NCBI GenBank assembly: GCA_019634895.1
Contig: JAHCAM010000010.1
Span: 1-64,000 of the forward strand
Reading direction: 5' to 3'
Origin: Steroidobacteraceae bacterium
Lineage (GTDB): Bacteria; Pseudomonadota; Gammaproteobacteria; Steroidobacterales; Steroidobacteraceae
Length of the DNA: 64,000 nt
This document shows positions 40,643 through 49,690 of the stretch, one piece after another. A program made the position numbers and the translations under genes. Within the stretch, counting starts at the first letter, position 1. Each line of letters begins with the position of its first letter. The notes below the pieces were generated by a model that saw nothing but the letters and a program-made list of their open reading frames with translations, was not told the DNA's origin and did no database searches.

Positions 40643-41359
40643 ATGGAGCGGCCGTTGTCCTTCATTTGGAATCGGTCCAGGGCGACGGCGCTTGCGGTTA
40701 CGCTGCTGCTGCACGGCGTTGCGGCGATCTGGCTGCTGTCGGTGCGCGTCGAGGCACCGGTGCCGCTGTCCGTCCGCTCGGATCTCGTCTGGCTGCCGAT
40801 GCCTGAACCGCTGCAGCCGCAACCACGGTCGGAGCCGCCTGAACCCGCGCCGATCGTCGTGCCCGCGCCGGTTCCGTTGCCGGCCGTCGCCCTCGAGCCC
40901 GAGGATGAACCCGAGTCGAACGCCATCACGCTGCCGGACTGGGAGGGCGAGGCGCGTGCGGTGGCCAGGCAGTTCGCCGCCAGCAAGCCCGCGCCGCGGC
41001 GTTTCGGCCCGGAACCTGCCGGGGAACCGCCCGTGCTGAGGAGTGCGCGACCGCCGCATTCGGTCTTCGAGCGGCCGCTGCCGCGAGTCGGCACGGCCGT
41101 GCGCATGCCGGATGGCGAGCAGATCCTGTGGGTGTCCGACAACTGTTACCTCTCGCTCGATTCCCAGAGCCTGACGATGCGGGAGCACCACGCGCTCAAG
41201 CGCGGCATCACCAGCTGCCAGGTCGGCGTCGGCAAGCGCCAGGCGCGCGGCGACCTGTTCGACCCGATCAAGCGGAAAAGGGAGGCAGGCCCCATCCCGG
41301 GGGAACAGCAAGAACCGGGTTGCGGGCCGGGCGTGGGGGAACCACCCTGTGCGCCATGA
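40643..41359 (+). CDS. TonB-like membrane-anchored proline-rich protein
   Basis: A 238-residue protein with a short cytoplasmic start, one membrane helix with a histidine (ALAVTLLLHGVAAIWLLSV) as in TonB, and then a Pro/Glu-rich periplasmic stretch (PMPEPLQPQPRSEPPEPAPIVVPAPVPLP). The C-terminal 90 residues hold Cys pairs (DNCYLSL, TSCQVGVG, GCGPGVGEPPC) and no clear TonB C-terminal fold. It could be an energy transducer for an outer-membrane receptor such as the one at 43409, but exbBD genes are not nearby. It overlaps the DUF1203 gene by ATGA. The last codons contain a 19-base repeat shared with 51564. Confidence 0.6.
   Translation: MERPLSFIWNRSRATALAVTLLLHGVAAIWLLSVRVEAPVPLSVRSDLVWLPMPEPLQPQPRSEPPEPAPIVVPAPVPLPAVALEPEDEPESNAITLPDWEGEARAVARQFAASKPAPRRFGPEPAGEPPVLRSARPPHSVFERPLPRVGTAVRMPDGEQILWVSDNCYLSLDSQSLTMREHHALKRGITSCQVGVGKRQARGDLFDPIKRKREAGPIPGEQQEPGCGPGVGEPPCAP
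41305..41323 (+). repeat. 19-bp repeat, copy 1
   Basis: The sequence ACAGCAAGAACCGGGTTGC is repeated exactly at 51564-51582. This copy lies inside the 3' end of the TonB-like gene, where it encodes part of EQQEPGC. Confidence 0.65.
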
Positions 41360-41826
41360 CATTCGAGATACGCGGACTCGAACCTGCGCAGTTCCAGCCG
41401 CTATTCGACCTGGCGGACGCCGAACTCGCCGCCCGCGGGATGCAGCGCATGCGGGTGGACGCGGCGGTCGGGTATCCCTGCCGGGTGTCGCTCGAGGACG
41501 CGCCGGTCGGCGCGGAGGTGCTGCTGCTGCCGTTCATGCACCAGGACAGCCCGTCGCCCTATCGCGCCTCGGGCCCGATCTTCGTGCGCCGGGGCATCGT
41601 CGAGGCACGACGGATCGTCGGCGAGCTGCCGGCCTACCTGACGCGCCGGCTGCTGTCGGTGCGCGCCTACGACGACGCCGGCATGATGGTCGCCGCGGAA
41701 GTGGTCGAGGGACGCGAAGCGGGGCCGCTGTTCGAGAGCCTGCTGTTGCGCACCGACGTCAGCTACCTGCACGTGCACTTCGCCAAGCGCGGCTGCTTCG
41801 CCTGCCGCGTCGGGCGCGCCGCCTGA
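41356..41826 (+). CDS. DUF1203 family protein
   Basis: A 156-residue protein starting in an ATGA overlap with the TonB-like gene. Conserved DUF1203 features are GYPCRVSLEDAPVGAEVLLLPF near residue 35, the block SPYRASGPIFVRRG, LLSVRAYDDAGMMVAAEVVEG, and the C-terminal HVHFAKRGCFACRVGRA with a CxxC. The length equals the family norm of about 150 residues. The fold is small and soluble, probably cytoplasmic; no biochemical function is established for the family. The overlap with the upstream gene implies co-translation. Confidence 0.85.
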   Translation: MTFEIRGLEPAQFQPLFDLADAELAARGMQRMRVDAAVGYPCRVSLEDAPVGAEVLLLPFMHQDSPSPYRASGPIFVRRGIVEARRIVGELPAYLTRRLLSVRAYDDAGMMVAAEVVEGREAGPLFESLLLRTDVSYLHVHFAKRGCFACRVGRAA

Positions 41827-41850
41827 GGAGGATTGGCCTCTCCGGGAAGC

Positions 41851-41872
41851 TTAATGGGACGCGTCCCCATTA
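41851..41872. repeat. single GGACGCGTCC repeat unit
   Basis: TTAATGGGACGCGTCCCCAT with the core at 41857-41866 lies between the DUF1203 stop and the GTG start at 41883. It is the only copy in the window without a nearby inverted partner, and it sits immediately before a ribosome binding region. Confidence 0.75.
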
Positions 41873-41882
41873 GAATGGCGAG

Positions 41883-43412
41883 GTGAGAGCCAGGATCAGC
41901 CGCCGGGGATTCCTGGCGGGATCGGCGTCGGCGTCGGTGGCCGCGGTGCTCGCAGCCGCCGCGGCGCGGCGGGCGCTGGCGGCGCCGCGCACGTCGTCGA
42001 GCATCCCCGGTCCGTACGGCCCGCTGCGGCCGGCGAGGGACCTGGAGACCGGGCTGCCGCTGATCCTGCTGCCCGAGGGCTTCGAGTACCGGACCTTCTC
42101 CTGGTCGGGCGACACCATGCCGGACGGCGAGCCGACGCCCGACGCGCACGACGGCATGGGCGTGATCCATGCCACCGCCGCCCACGGCGAAACCGAGCTC
42201 ACGCTGGTGCGCAATCACGAGCGCGCGTTCGCGCGGTCGATCCTGGCCCCGGCCCGCTACGACACCGCCGTACCCGGCGGGCAGCGATTCGCGCCCGGCG
42301 GCGGGACCACGACGCTGCGCTTCCGCGGCCGACGCTGGATCGACGCCCGGCCCTCGCTGGGTGGCACCATCTTCAATTGCGCGGGCGGCGTCACGCCCTG
42401 GGGCAGCTGGCTCAGCTGCGAGGAGACGCTCGTGGACCTCAGCGCCTCGGGCGGCCGCCGGCATGGCTACGTCTTCGAAGTGCGGCGCGATGCCCGCAGG
42501 ACGAGCGCGCGGCCGATCGTGGACATGGGCCGCATGATGCACGAGGCGGTCGCCATCGACCCGGCGACGAAGGTCGCCTGGCTGACCGAGGACAACCCGA
42601 GACGCTCCTGCTTCTACCGGTTCCTGCCGAAAGACCCGGGCGGCACGCCCGGCAGCTACGAGGCGGGCGGGCGCCTGCAGGCGGCGAAGGTCGCCGGCCT
42701 CGAACGCGCCGACCTGCTGACGCCGGCGCTCGGCGACCTGTATCCGATCGCGTGGGTCGATATCGGGAATCCGGACGCGCCGCCGGGATCCGCACCCGCG
42801 GGCCTGCCGGATGCGCCGAACGAGACCAGCGGTCCCTTCCTGCAGGCCTGGGCGAAGGGCGCCCTGCGCCTGAGCCGCGGCGAGGGCATCTGCTGGCATG
42901 ACGGCAAGGTCTTTCTCGTGGATACGGCCGCCGGGACCTCCGCCGACGGCCGCCGCGGCAGCGGCGACGGCGCGGTATGGGAATACGACCCGCGCGAGGA
43001 AACGCTGCGCGCGATCTTCGTGGCGGAAAGCCCGCTGGTGGCCGACAACATCGACAACATCACGGTGAGTCCGCAGGGCACGATCTTCCTCTGCGAGGAC
43101 GGCGACCCGGTGACCGACGAGTACGGACCGGGCACGCGCCTGCTCGGCCTGAGCCCGCGGGGCGATTCCTGGATCTTCGCCAAGAACAACGTCGCGCTCT
43201 CGCAGCCCGAGATCGCCGCGGCCGGGAAGCGCATCCTGCCCGGCGACTACCGCGGCGAGGAATGGGCCGGCGTCTGCTTCGACCCGGCGGGCGAGCTGAT
43301 GTTCGTCAACATCCAGCGGCCCGGGATCACGTTCGCCATCTGGAAAAAAGGCGGCGGTCCCGTGGGACCGCCGCCGCAGTGGGAACGGGATTTCCCGCTG
43401 AACCGGTCCTAG
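41883..43412 (+). CDS. Tat-exported PhoX-like (DUF839) protein
   Basis: A 509-residue protein read from GTG at 41883. The N-terminus has a twin-arginine signal (SRRGFLAGSASASVAAVLAAAAARRALAA). The body matches DUF839/PhoX-like beta-propellers: DAHDGMGVIHAT, LVRNHE, FNCAGGVTPWGSWLSCEET, MGRMMHEAVAIDP, YLTEDN-like AWLTEDNPRRSCFYRF, NIDNITVSPQGTIFLCEDG and GVCFDPAGELMFVNIQRPGITFAIW. PhoX enzymes are calcium/iron-dependent alkaline phosphatases. Whether this more distant member hydrolyses phosphate esters is unclear. It converges with the TonB receptor gene, overlapping it by four bases. Confidence 0.85.
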   Translation: MRARISRRGFLAGSASASVAAVLAAAAARRALAAPRTSSSIPGPYGPLRPARDLETGLPLILLPEGFEYRTFSWSGDTMPDGEPTPDAHDGMGVIHATAAHGETELTLVRNHERAFARSILAPARYDTAVPGGQRFAPGGGTTTLRFRGRRWIDARPSLGGTIFNCAGGVTPWGSWLSCEETLVDLSASGGRRHGYVFEVRRDARRTSARPIVDMGRMMHEAVAIDPATKVAWLTEDNPRRSCFYRFLPKDPGGTPGSYEAGGRLQAAKVAGLERADLLTPALGDLYPIAWVDIGNPDAPPGSAPAGLPDAPNETSGPFLQAWAKGALRLSRGEGICWHDGKVFLVDTAAGTSADGRRGSGDGAVWEYDPREETLRAIFVAESPLVADNIDNITVSPQGTIFLCEDGDPVTDEYGPGTRLLGLSPRGDSWIFAKNNVALSQPEIAAAGKRILPGDYRGEEWAGVCFDPAGELMFVNIQRPGITFAIWKKGGGPVGPPPQWERDFPLNRS

Positions 43413-46396
43413 AAGCCCATCCTCGCCCGCAGGAAGACGTAGCGCCCCAGGGCGTCGTAGGTCTGCGGGAAGGTGTTGCCGTTGCCGGTGGTGCCGACGC
43501 TGGCCGAGAGCGGCGGATCGTCATCCAGCACGTTGTTGATGCCGAGCGTGACCGCCGTCTTCTCCGTCACCGCCCAGTTGGCCGCCAGGTCGAAGTAGTT
43601 CTGCGCCGCGAACCTGCGGTCGATGCGGTTGGCCGCCAGCGGCACGTTCGGCGCCGCGAGGCCCACGGTCGAGCCATAGTGCCGCCAGGTGAACGACAGG
43701 TCGAGGTCCCAGGGCGTCTGCCAGCTGGTGCGGAACCGGTGGCGCCACTCGGCGGTCGGCGTGCCGGGCAGCACGTTGCTGCAGGCATTCGAGTAGTGCC
43801 CGACGCAGTCGTACGGCGCGAAGCCGCCGCCCGGATCGGTGACCAGCTCGTCCAGCAGCGTGCCGGTCAGGTTGAAGGCCAGGCTGCCGAAGCGGCCGAT
43901 CTCCAGTCCCGTGTACGACACGTTGAGGTCGTAGCCCTTGGTCTGCACCGACCCGATGTTGATGCCGGTGTCGAGCACGTTGCCCGGGCCGTTCCACAGC
44001 GAGCCGTTGCCCGGGTTGCGCTGGATGCGCGCGCAGGCGGCGGGATCGTTGTTGGTGTAGCAGGCCGCCCAGGTGTTCACCGACCCGAACGTCGCGATGG
44101 TGTCGTCGATCTTGATGTCGAAGTAGTCGATCGTCACCGCGAGTCCCGGCGCAAACCGCGGCTGCAGCACGATGCCGTAGGAGTACGTGTCGGACGACTC
44201 GGGCACCAGGTTCGGATTGCCGCCCTGCGTGAACTGGTACTGCCCGGCGGGGCTGTCCAGCGTCGCGCGCTGCGCGGCATCGTTGACGCCGTCGAAGAAC
44301 GAGGCCGGTACGCCCGTCGCGATGCACTCCGCCGCGGTCGCATTCGCGTTGGGCGCCGCGTTGCCGCAGGGATCGCCGTTCGCGTCGAACAGGTTGAAGC
44401 CCTGCGCCGTGAACAGCTCGACGATGTTGGCGGCACGGACCGCGCGCTGGTAGCTGCCGCGGAAGCGGATGTCGGCGACCGGCGCCCACTCGATGCCCAG
44501 CTTGTAGGTATCGGTCTCGACGTTGTTGCCGTAATCCGACCAGCGATAGGCGGTGTCGACCGAGAGGCTCTCGGCCATCGCCCGGTCCTGCGCGAGGGGC
44601 AGGCGGCCTTCGAAGAACAGCTCCTGCACCTTGGTCGAGCCGGTGATGCCGATGGTGGCGCCGCCGGTACCGGACAGCTGCGCCGCCTCCTGCAGCGCGT
44701 CCACCTTGTTGTCGAGGGAGTCGCGCCGGTACTCGCTGCCGAACACGACCTGCACGCCGTCGGACGCCCAGGGCGCCTTCCAGCCGTACCCGGTCATGTC
44801 GCCGCTCACCACCGCGTTGTAGATCTCCTGGTTCAGGCGCCCGATCTGGAGGCCCTTGGCCTGCAGGTAGTCGAGCTGCGCCTGGGTCACGCCGTTCGGC
44901 ACGAACGGATTCCAGGGGACGCAGTTCGGGTCGGAGTTGTCCACCACCGAACGGCAGGTCGGCACGCCGCCGACGTCGATCACGTCGAGTGCGCGCTTCA
45001 TGCGGTCGATCACGAAGTAGTTGAGCGTGGAGGCGCTGGCGGTCACGTTCGAGTACTGGGCCGACACGTCGTAGTCCCAGGCGTCGTTGATCGCGCCGCG
45101 CAGGCCGGTCACCGCGCGGAACGAGGAGTTGGCGAATGCCTGCTGTCGTCCGCCGCCTTCCACGTTGCGCCGCAGGATGTACATCGGCACCGTATCGCCG
45201 TTCGCGATCGCGGTCGCGTCGCAGCCGATGGTCGGCAGCACGCCGACGGGCAGCAGCGGGTTGTCGCAGTTGATGACGTTGGTGTCGCCGAAGTTGCCGC
45301 CCGGGGCGACCTGCGCGATCGACTCGTAGTCGGTGAACATCAGCTGGGCGTACACGTCGGCGCGCTCGCTGAATTCGTAGTGACCCATCGCGCCGATGCT
45401 GTAGCGGCGCTCCGGGCGCTGGTAGTGGTTCAGCGGGCCGAAGTTGTAGAGGTCGTTGCTCGCCGTGTTGGTCAGCGTGTCCGTGGGCCGCATGTTGGTC
45501 GCGGTGTCGGTCGTCAGCTGGTAGGTCGAGAAGTCCGTGAACGTACCCGTGGCATTGGTCGCGGAACCGCCGCAGGCGAAGGAGACGGTCGGACCGGCTG
45601 CCAGCGAGCAGGCCGAGAAGTCGCGGTCGCGCTGCAGCACCTTGGCGCTGTCGAACACGGTGGCGTAGGCGGTGATGTTGCCGCGCCCGTCGCCGCTGTT
45701 GACGCCCATCATGATCGAGATTTCCTTGCCCTCGCCGTCGGTGACGGTGTTGTCCGGCAGCTGGTACTGGGAAGGATTGGTCGCCGAGCGCGCGGCGATG
45801 ACGTCGCGCAGCTTGACGGCGCCGGGGCCGGTGAAGTCGTTCTCGTGCCAGTAGAAGTTGTACTGGCTGGTGATCTCGACGCCCTCGAAGTCCTTCTTCA
45901 TCACGAAGTTGACCACGCCGGCCACCGCGTCGGAGCCGTACACGGCCGATGCGCCGCCGGTGAGGATGTCGACGCGCTCGACCATCTGCGTCGGGATCTG
46001 GTTGATGTCCGCGGCCGAGTTGGTCACGCCGCCGTAGGGCATGCGCCGGCCGTCCACCAGCACCAGCGTGCGCGGCGAGCCGAGGCCACGCAGGTTCAGC
46101 GTGGCGGTGCCGGTGGCGCCGTTGGCGACCGTCACGTTCTGCGCCGCGAAAGCCTGCGGCAGCTGGTTGACGAGGTCCTCGATGCGGGTGACGCCCTGCG
46201 TCACCACGTCCGCCGCGGTGACCTGCGTCATCGGCGTCGTCGACTCGAGGTTGGCGGACTTGATGCGCGTGCCTGTGACGTACACCGCGCCGATCTCATC
46301 CTGCGCGAGCGCAGGTGCCGCAGCGCCGGTGGCTGCCACCGCGCCCATCATGAGCGCCTGGCGGACCGCCGTTGCGACCCGGTTGTTTCGTTCCAT
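43409..46396 (-). CDS. TonB-dependent receptor
   Basis: A 995-residue outer-membrane receptor with a signal peptide (AVRQALMMGAVAATGAAAPALAQ). A plug domain covers about residues 40-165 (VYVTGTRIKSANLESTTPMTQVTAADVVTQGVTRIEDLVNQLPQAF, LNLRGLGSPRTLVLVDGRRMPYGG, VDILTGGASAVYGSDAVAGVVNFVMKKDFEG). A 22-strand-type barrel follows, ending in YVFLRARMGF with a terminal Phe. A good ribosome binding site (GGGAGGACG) precedes the ATG. It is divergent from a TPR-sulfotransferase, a common arrangement in which the receptor's ligand is unknown. The substrate is not predictable. Confidence 0.95.
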   Translation of the reverse strand: MERNNRVATAVRQALMMGAVAATGAAAPALAQDEIGAVYVTGTRIKSANLESTTPMTQVTAADVVTQGVTRIEDLVNQLPQAFAAQNVTVANGATGTATLNLRGLGSPRTLVLVDGRRMPYGGVTNSAADINQIPTQMVERVDILTGGASAVYGSDAVAGVVNFVMKKDFEGVEITSQYNFYWHENDFTGPGAVKLRDVIAARSATNPSQYQLPDNTVTDGEGKEISIMMGVNSGDGRGNITAYATVFDSAKVLQRDRDFSACSLAAGPTVSFACGGSATNATGTFTDFSTYQLTTDTATNMRPTDTLTNTASNDLYNFGPLNHYQRPERRYSIGAMGHYEFSERADVYAQLMFTDYESIAQVAPGGNFGDTNVINCDNPLLPVGVLPTIGCDATAIANGDTVPMYILRRNVEGGGRQQAFANSSFRAVTGLRGAINDAWDYDVSAQYSNVTASASTLNYFVIDRMKRALDVIDVGGVPTCRSVVDNSDPNCVPWNPFVPNGVTQAQLDYLQAKGLQIGRLNQEIYNAVVSGDMTGYGWKAPWASDGVQVVFGSEYRRDSLDNKVDALQEAAQLSGTGGATIGITGSTKVQELFFEGRLPLAQDRAMAESLSVDTAYRWSDYGNNVETDTYKLGIEWAPVADIRFRGSYQRAVRAANIVELFTAQGFNLFDANGDPCGNAAPNANATAAECIATGVPASFFDGVNDAAQRATLDSPAGQYQFTQGGNPNLVPESSDTYSYGIVLQPRFAPGLAVTIDYFDIKIDDTIATFGSVNTWAACYTNNDPAACARIQRNPGNGSLWNGPGNVLDTGINIGSVQTKGYDLNVSYTGLEIGRFGSLAFNLTGTLLDELVTDPGGGFAPYDCVGHYSNACSNVLPGTPTAEWRHRFRTSWQTPWDLDLSFTWRHYGSTVGLAAPNVPLAANRIDRRFAAQNYFDLAANWAVTEKTAVTLGINNVLDDDPPLSASVGTTGNGNTFPQTYDALGRYVFLRARMGF

Positions 46397-46678
46397 TGTC
46401 TACGTCCTCCCGAGAACGGCGATGCCGTTCAGCGTCTTGAATTGAGTGGCCACGTCAAATCAAATTGAAAAACAAAAACCAAAGTGGCGAAATGCATACG
46501 CATGTCCGGCCGCTTTGGATGCGGCATCATAACAACATTGTTGTTTCGCGCAATACATGTTGCCGAAGGGCAACAGCCCTGAATTCCGGCTCTGCATAGC
46601 GCTTCGAGGCCTGTTCAAGCCAACCCAAATCGACAATGGGTAACGCTGCTTCCGCCGGTGCTGGAAAGGAGCTTTTCG
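46397..46678. other. divergent intergenic region
   Basis: About 280 bases separate the receptor and sulfotransferase genes. The middle (46465-46560) is AT-rich and contains the palindrome at 46531-46545. No small gene was seen. It should hold both promoters. Confidence 0.5.
46531..46545. promoter_or_regulatory. 15-bp palindrome in the divergent receptor/sulfotransferase promoter region
   Basis: AACAACATTGTTGTT is symmetrical around one central base and lies 135 bases upstream of both the receptor start and the sulfotransferase start. It is a candidate operator; no regulator gene is adjacent. Confidence 0.4.
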
Positions 46679-48658
46679 TTGCGCGATAGCAACACGCCTG
46701 CTGCGGAATTGCTGTCGCAGGCGGTCTCGCAGCATGAGGCTGGCCGCCTGCAGGAGGCGATCGAGGCCTACCGTGCGGTCCTCGAGCGCTCTCCGGCTGA
46801 TGCAGAGGTCGCGAGCCTGCTGGGTCTCGCCATGGCCCAGTCCGGGCAGCCGTCCGGCGGGGTCGAGTTCCTGGAGCGGGCAGTGACTGCCGAGCCGGAT
46901 CAGGCGGGCTTCAGGCTCAATCTGGCTCTCGGCCTGCTGCTGTCTGGCATGGAGGAAAGGGCCGAATCCGAAGCCAAAGCGGTCCTCCAGCTTGCGCCGG
47001 ACAACGCCAGGGCGCTGGAACTGCTCGGGGACATCGCGCTCAGGCGCCAGGATCCCGAAGGAGCCGCAGCATATTGGCGACAATCGTTTGCACTGCAGTT
47101 CACGCTTCCACTTGCAGTCAAATTATTGCGGCATCAGATCCGAGCACTCCAGTTCGACAAGGCGAAGGCTGCGTTGGCGGACTTGGTCCCCCACTTTCTT
47201 GACGATCCCGCCATCCATATCGTGAACTGCGAGTTGCAGGCCGCGTTGCGCGACTGGTCGCAACTCGAGCAGGTCGCCCGTTGGGTGACCAGCCGTTTTC
47301 CCGGTCGTCGCGACGGCTGGAAATGGCTGGCCACGGCCTGGTTCGAAACGGGACTGCACGCCGGAGCCATGGCCGCGTACCGCCGCGCATTCGAGCTGCG
47401 GGCTCCCGATGCCGACGAACTGGCGGCCTATGCCGGGCTCTGCATCCATGCGCTGGCCCTCGATGAAGCTGCCGCCGCGCTCGACTCGGCCGCCGCGCTT
47501 GACCCCGATCACGCCGGGATGCTGCGGCGTCGCGCACTGCTGCACCTGTATCACGGGCAACTGGAGGCAGCCGAGGCTTGTTGCCGCCGCTGCCTCGCCC
47601 GCGAACCTGGAAACGTTCCCGCCTACACGACACTCACGCGCGCGCGGCGCGGCCGGCTCGAAGACGAGGATCTCATGGTGCTGCTGCGTGTCGTGGATGA
47701 CGGGGCGGCGCCATTCGACAGTCGCATTGCCGCCGGATTTGCCGCCGGCCACGTGTACGACGCCCGCGACGAAGTTGGCAAGGCCATGGCCGCGTATGGC
47801 AAGGCGCATGCGCTGGCCGAGGAGCGCGACCGTGCGGAGGGCAGTCCTTACGATGGCACGGCGAGCGAAGCCCGCATGGCGCTGCTGGCCGCGCAACTCG
47901 AGGTGGAGCCGTTGCCGGAGCAGGCGCCGGGATCGCCGCGACCGGTTTTCATCGTCGGCATGCCGAGATCGGGCACGACGCTGGCCGAATGCGTGATCGG
48001 CGCGCATCCCGGCGTCGTTGCCTGCGGCGAACGGATGGAGATGCGGCGGGTGCTGCACGCCTGGCTCGCGCTGCAGGCCGAAGGGCGCACGCCAGACGCC
48101 GCGACACTCGGCGCCTGGCGCGACGCCGTGCTCGCATCGCTGCCGGACGCCGCAGGAGCCACGTACTTCACCGACAAGCACCCGCTCAACTTCGAGGGCG
48201 TGGGCCTCATCGCAAGGATGTTTCCGGATGCCGCCATCGTCTGGATGCGGCGTGATCCGGTCGAGACCTGCCTGTCCGTGTACCGGCAGGAGTTCGACAA
48301 GCGCTGGCAGTTCGTGCACCGGCTCGGGGACATCGGCCACTATTACGGCCTGCATGAGCGCGTGATGTCGCAATGGATGACGCGCCTTCCCGGCCGCATC
48401 TTCGAAGTCCGCTACGAGTCCTTCGCCGCAGACATCGCGCGGCAGGCGAGGGCGCTGGTCGAGGCCGTGGGCCTGGCGTGGGATCCGCGCTGCCTGGAGT
48501 TCCAGGCCAGCGGGCGGCCGATCATGACCTTCAGCGCAGTCGAGGCGCGCGAGCCCGTTTTCGTGCGCAGCGGCAGGGCGGCGCGCTACCGCCGCCATCT
48601 GGATGAGCTACTGTCCGCCCTCGCGGCGGCTGGCGTCGCCGCCGGCCGCGAAACCTGA
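46679..48658 (+). CDS. TPR-containing sulfotransferase
   Basis: A 659-residue protein. A TTG start at 46679 is chosen because AAAGGAG lies seven bases before it; a GTG at 46658 has no such site. Residues 1-330 hold TPR repeats (AVSQHEAGRLQEAIEAYRAVLERSPADAEVASLLGLA and others). The C-terminal domain begins with the PAPS-binding loop M428-PRSGTT434 and continues with CGERMEMRR, KHPLNFEGVGLIARMFPDAAIVWMRRDPVETCLSVY and RYESFAAD. It should transfer sulfate from PAPS to a protein or other acceptor. Proteobacteria often pair such genes with TonB receptors, as here. Its 3' end overlaps DUF192 by 51 bases. Confidence 0.9.
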   Translation: MRDSNTPAAELLSQAVSQHEAGRLQEAIEAYRAVLERSPADAEVASLLGLAMAQSGQPSGGVEFLERAVTAEPDQAGFRLNLALGLLLSGMEERAESEAKAVLQLAPDNARALELLGDIALRRQDPEGAAAYWRQSFALQFTLPLAVKLLRHQIRALQFDKAKAALADLVPHFLDDPAIHIVNCELQAALRDWSQLEQVARWVTSRFPGRRDGWKWLATAWFETGLHAGAMAAYRRAFELRAPDADELAAYAGLCIHALALDEAAAALDSAAALDPDHAGMLRRRALLHLYHGQLEAAEACCRRCLAREPGNVPAYTTLTRARRGRLEDEDLMVLLRVVDDGAAPFDSRIAAGFAAGHVYDARDEVGKAMAAYGKAHALAEERDRAEGSPYDGTASEARMALLAAQLEVEPLPEQAPGSPRPVFIVGMPRSGTTLAECVIGAHPGVVACGERMEMRRVLHAWLALQAEGRTPDAATLGAWRDAVLASLPDAAGATYFTDKHPLNFEGVGLIARMFPDAAIVWMRRDPVETCLSVYRQEFDKRWQFVHRLGDIGHYYGLHERVMSQWMTRLPGRIFEVRYESFAADIARQARALVEAVGLAWDPRCLEFQASGRPIMTFSAVEAREPVFVRSGRAARYRRHLDELLSALAAAGVAAGRET

Positions 48659-49117
48659 AGGCAGTTCCACGCGGTCACCGGCGCGCAGCCCGATGCGCTC
48701 GGCCGTTCCCGCGATCACCTCGAGCACGGCGATCACCGGCGCCGTGGACGGGATCGGCTGCAGCGAGCCGGGCGGCGCGCCGTGCACCACGTTCGACACC
48801 GTGCCGTCCCCGCGGATGAAGACGATGTCGAGCGACAGGAAGGTGTCCTTCATCCAGAAGGCGGTGAACTGCGGCCGCTCGAGGAGGAACAGCATGCCGT
48901 GGTCGGCCGGGAGCTTGCGTACGAACATCAGCCCGCGTTCGCGGCTTGCCGGGTCCGCGGCGATCCAGGCCTGGAAGCGGTGCGTGCCGGAGCTGGTCTC
49001 GACCTTGACCTCGGCTTTCGGCATTCCGGCCAGCAAGGGAGGCGGACGCCGGCCGGCCGCGTCGGCGACGTTCGCGGCGAGCAGGCCGAGCGCCACCGTG
49101 AGGACCAGCGGCTTCAT
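48608..49117 (-). CDS. exported DUF192 family protein
   Basis: A 169-residue protein with a signal peptide (LVLTVALGLLAANVADAAG). Residues 40-155 match DUF192: VETSSGTHRFQAWIAADPASRERGLMFVRKLPADHGMLFLLERPQFTAFWMKDTFLSLDIVFI, then NVVHGAPPGSLQPIPSTAPVIAVLEVIAGTAERIGLRAGDRV. The family is small and periplasmic with no fixed function. The start overlaps the stop of the upstream gene by four bases, and the 3' end lies over the convergent sulfotransferase gene by 51 bases, so their 3' ends may interfere with each other. Confidence 0.88.
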   Translation of the reverse strand: MKPLVLTVALGLLAANVADAAGRRPPPLLAGMPKAEVKVETSSGTHRFQAWIAADPASRERGLMFVRKLPADHGMLFLLERPQFTAFWMKDTFLSLDIVFIRGDGTVSNVVHGAPPGSLQPIPSTAPVIAVLEVIAGTAERIGLRAGDRVELPSGFAAGGDASRREGGQ

Positions 49118-49677
49118 CGTGCAGCCAGCGGTCCTGCCGAGCGGTTGTCGTCCTCATAGCTGACGCGTCCCGCGAAGTCGAAGCGCGTCAGCAGCACCGC
49201 GCCGTCGCCGTCGAGGGCGCGCGCCGGGCCGGTGCAGAAGCCGCGGCCTTCGACGCGGTAACTGCGCGGCGGCAGTCCGGGACCCTCGATCGGCTGCTGT
49301 TCGACCTCGTCGAGCACGCACAGGCGGTCGCCCTGCGTGCCGTAGATGCGCTGGCCGGCCTCGTCGAGCAGGGTGACGTTGACCGGCACGCCGCGCGCTG
49401 ACGCGCCCATCGCCAGTTCCGGCGCGGCGAACACGACCGCGAGCTCGCCGCCGTCATGCCGGCCGGCAAAACGCAGGCGCAGGCCGCGGCCGTCGGGACG
49501 CGACATCCCGGCGCAGTCGAGCTCGGGCTCCTGCCAGCGTATTTCCGCCTCGATGCTGCCGCGCAGCCGCATGGCCAGGAATCCCGCGTCGTCGGGCAGG
49601 CATCGTTCCGCCTCCGGCGGGGGTGGCGCGGCTGCGGGTTGCGCGAGTGCGAGCGCGAGGATCGCTGCCGGGGTCAC
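49114..49677 (-). CDS. exported protein of unknown function
   Basis: A 187-residue protein with a short signal peptide (AAILALALAQPAAA). Four Cys (RCLPDD, LDCAGM, LCVLDE, FCTGPA) could make two disulfides. The sequence is beta-rich (LRLRFAGRHDGGELAVVFAAPELAMGASARGVPVNVTLLDEAGQRIYG). No family recognised. It is translationally coupled to the DUF192 gene by an ATGA overlap and lies 13 bases after the HAAS membrane protein gene, so all four minus-strand genes (51021-48608) may form one operon. Confidence 0.7.
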   Translation of the reverse strand: MTPAAILALALAQPAAAPPPPEAERCLPDDAGFLAMRLRGSIEAEIRWQEPELDCAGMSRPDGRGLRLRFAGRHDGGELAVVFAAPELAMGASARGVPVNVTLLDEAGQRIYGTQGDRLCVLDEVEQQPIEGPGLPPRSYRVEGRGFCTGPARALDGDGAVLLTRFDFAGRVSYEDDNRSAGPLAAR

Positions 49678-49690
49678 GCGTCCTTCCGCC

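Noticed and set aside
40643-41359. The proline-rich protein as a full TonB
   Set aside because: The N-terminal helix and Pro-rich spacer fit, but the C-terminal TonB fold was not recognised and no exbB/exbD genes are nearby, so only TonB-like is stated.
43345-43376. A hairpin (GGCGGCGGTCCC / GGGACCGCCGCC) after an A run, resembling a terminator
   Set aside because: It lies inside the coding sequence near the end of the PhoX-like gene, 36 bp before its stop. It may help end the opposite transcript, but this cannot be told here.
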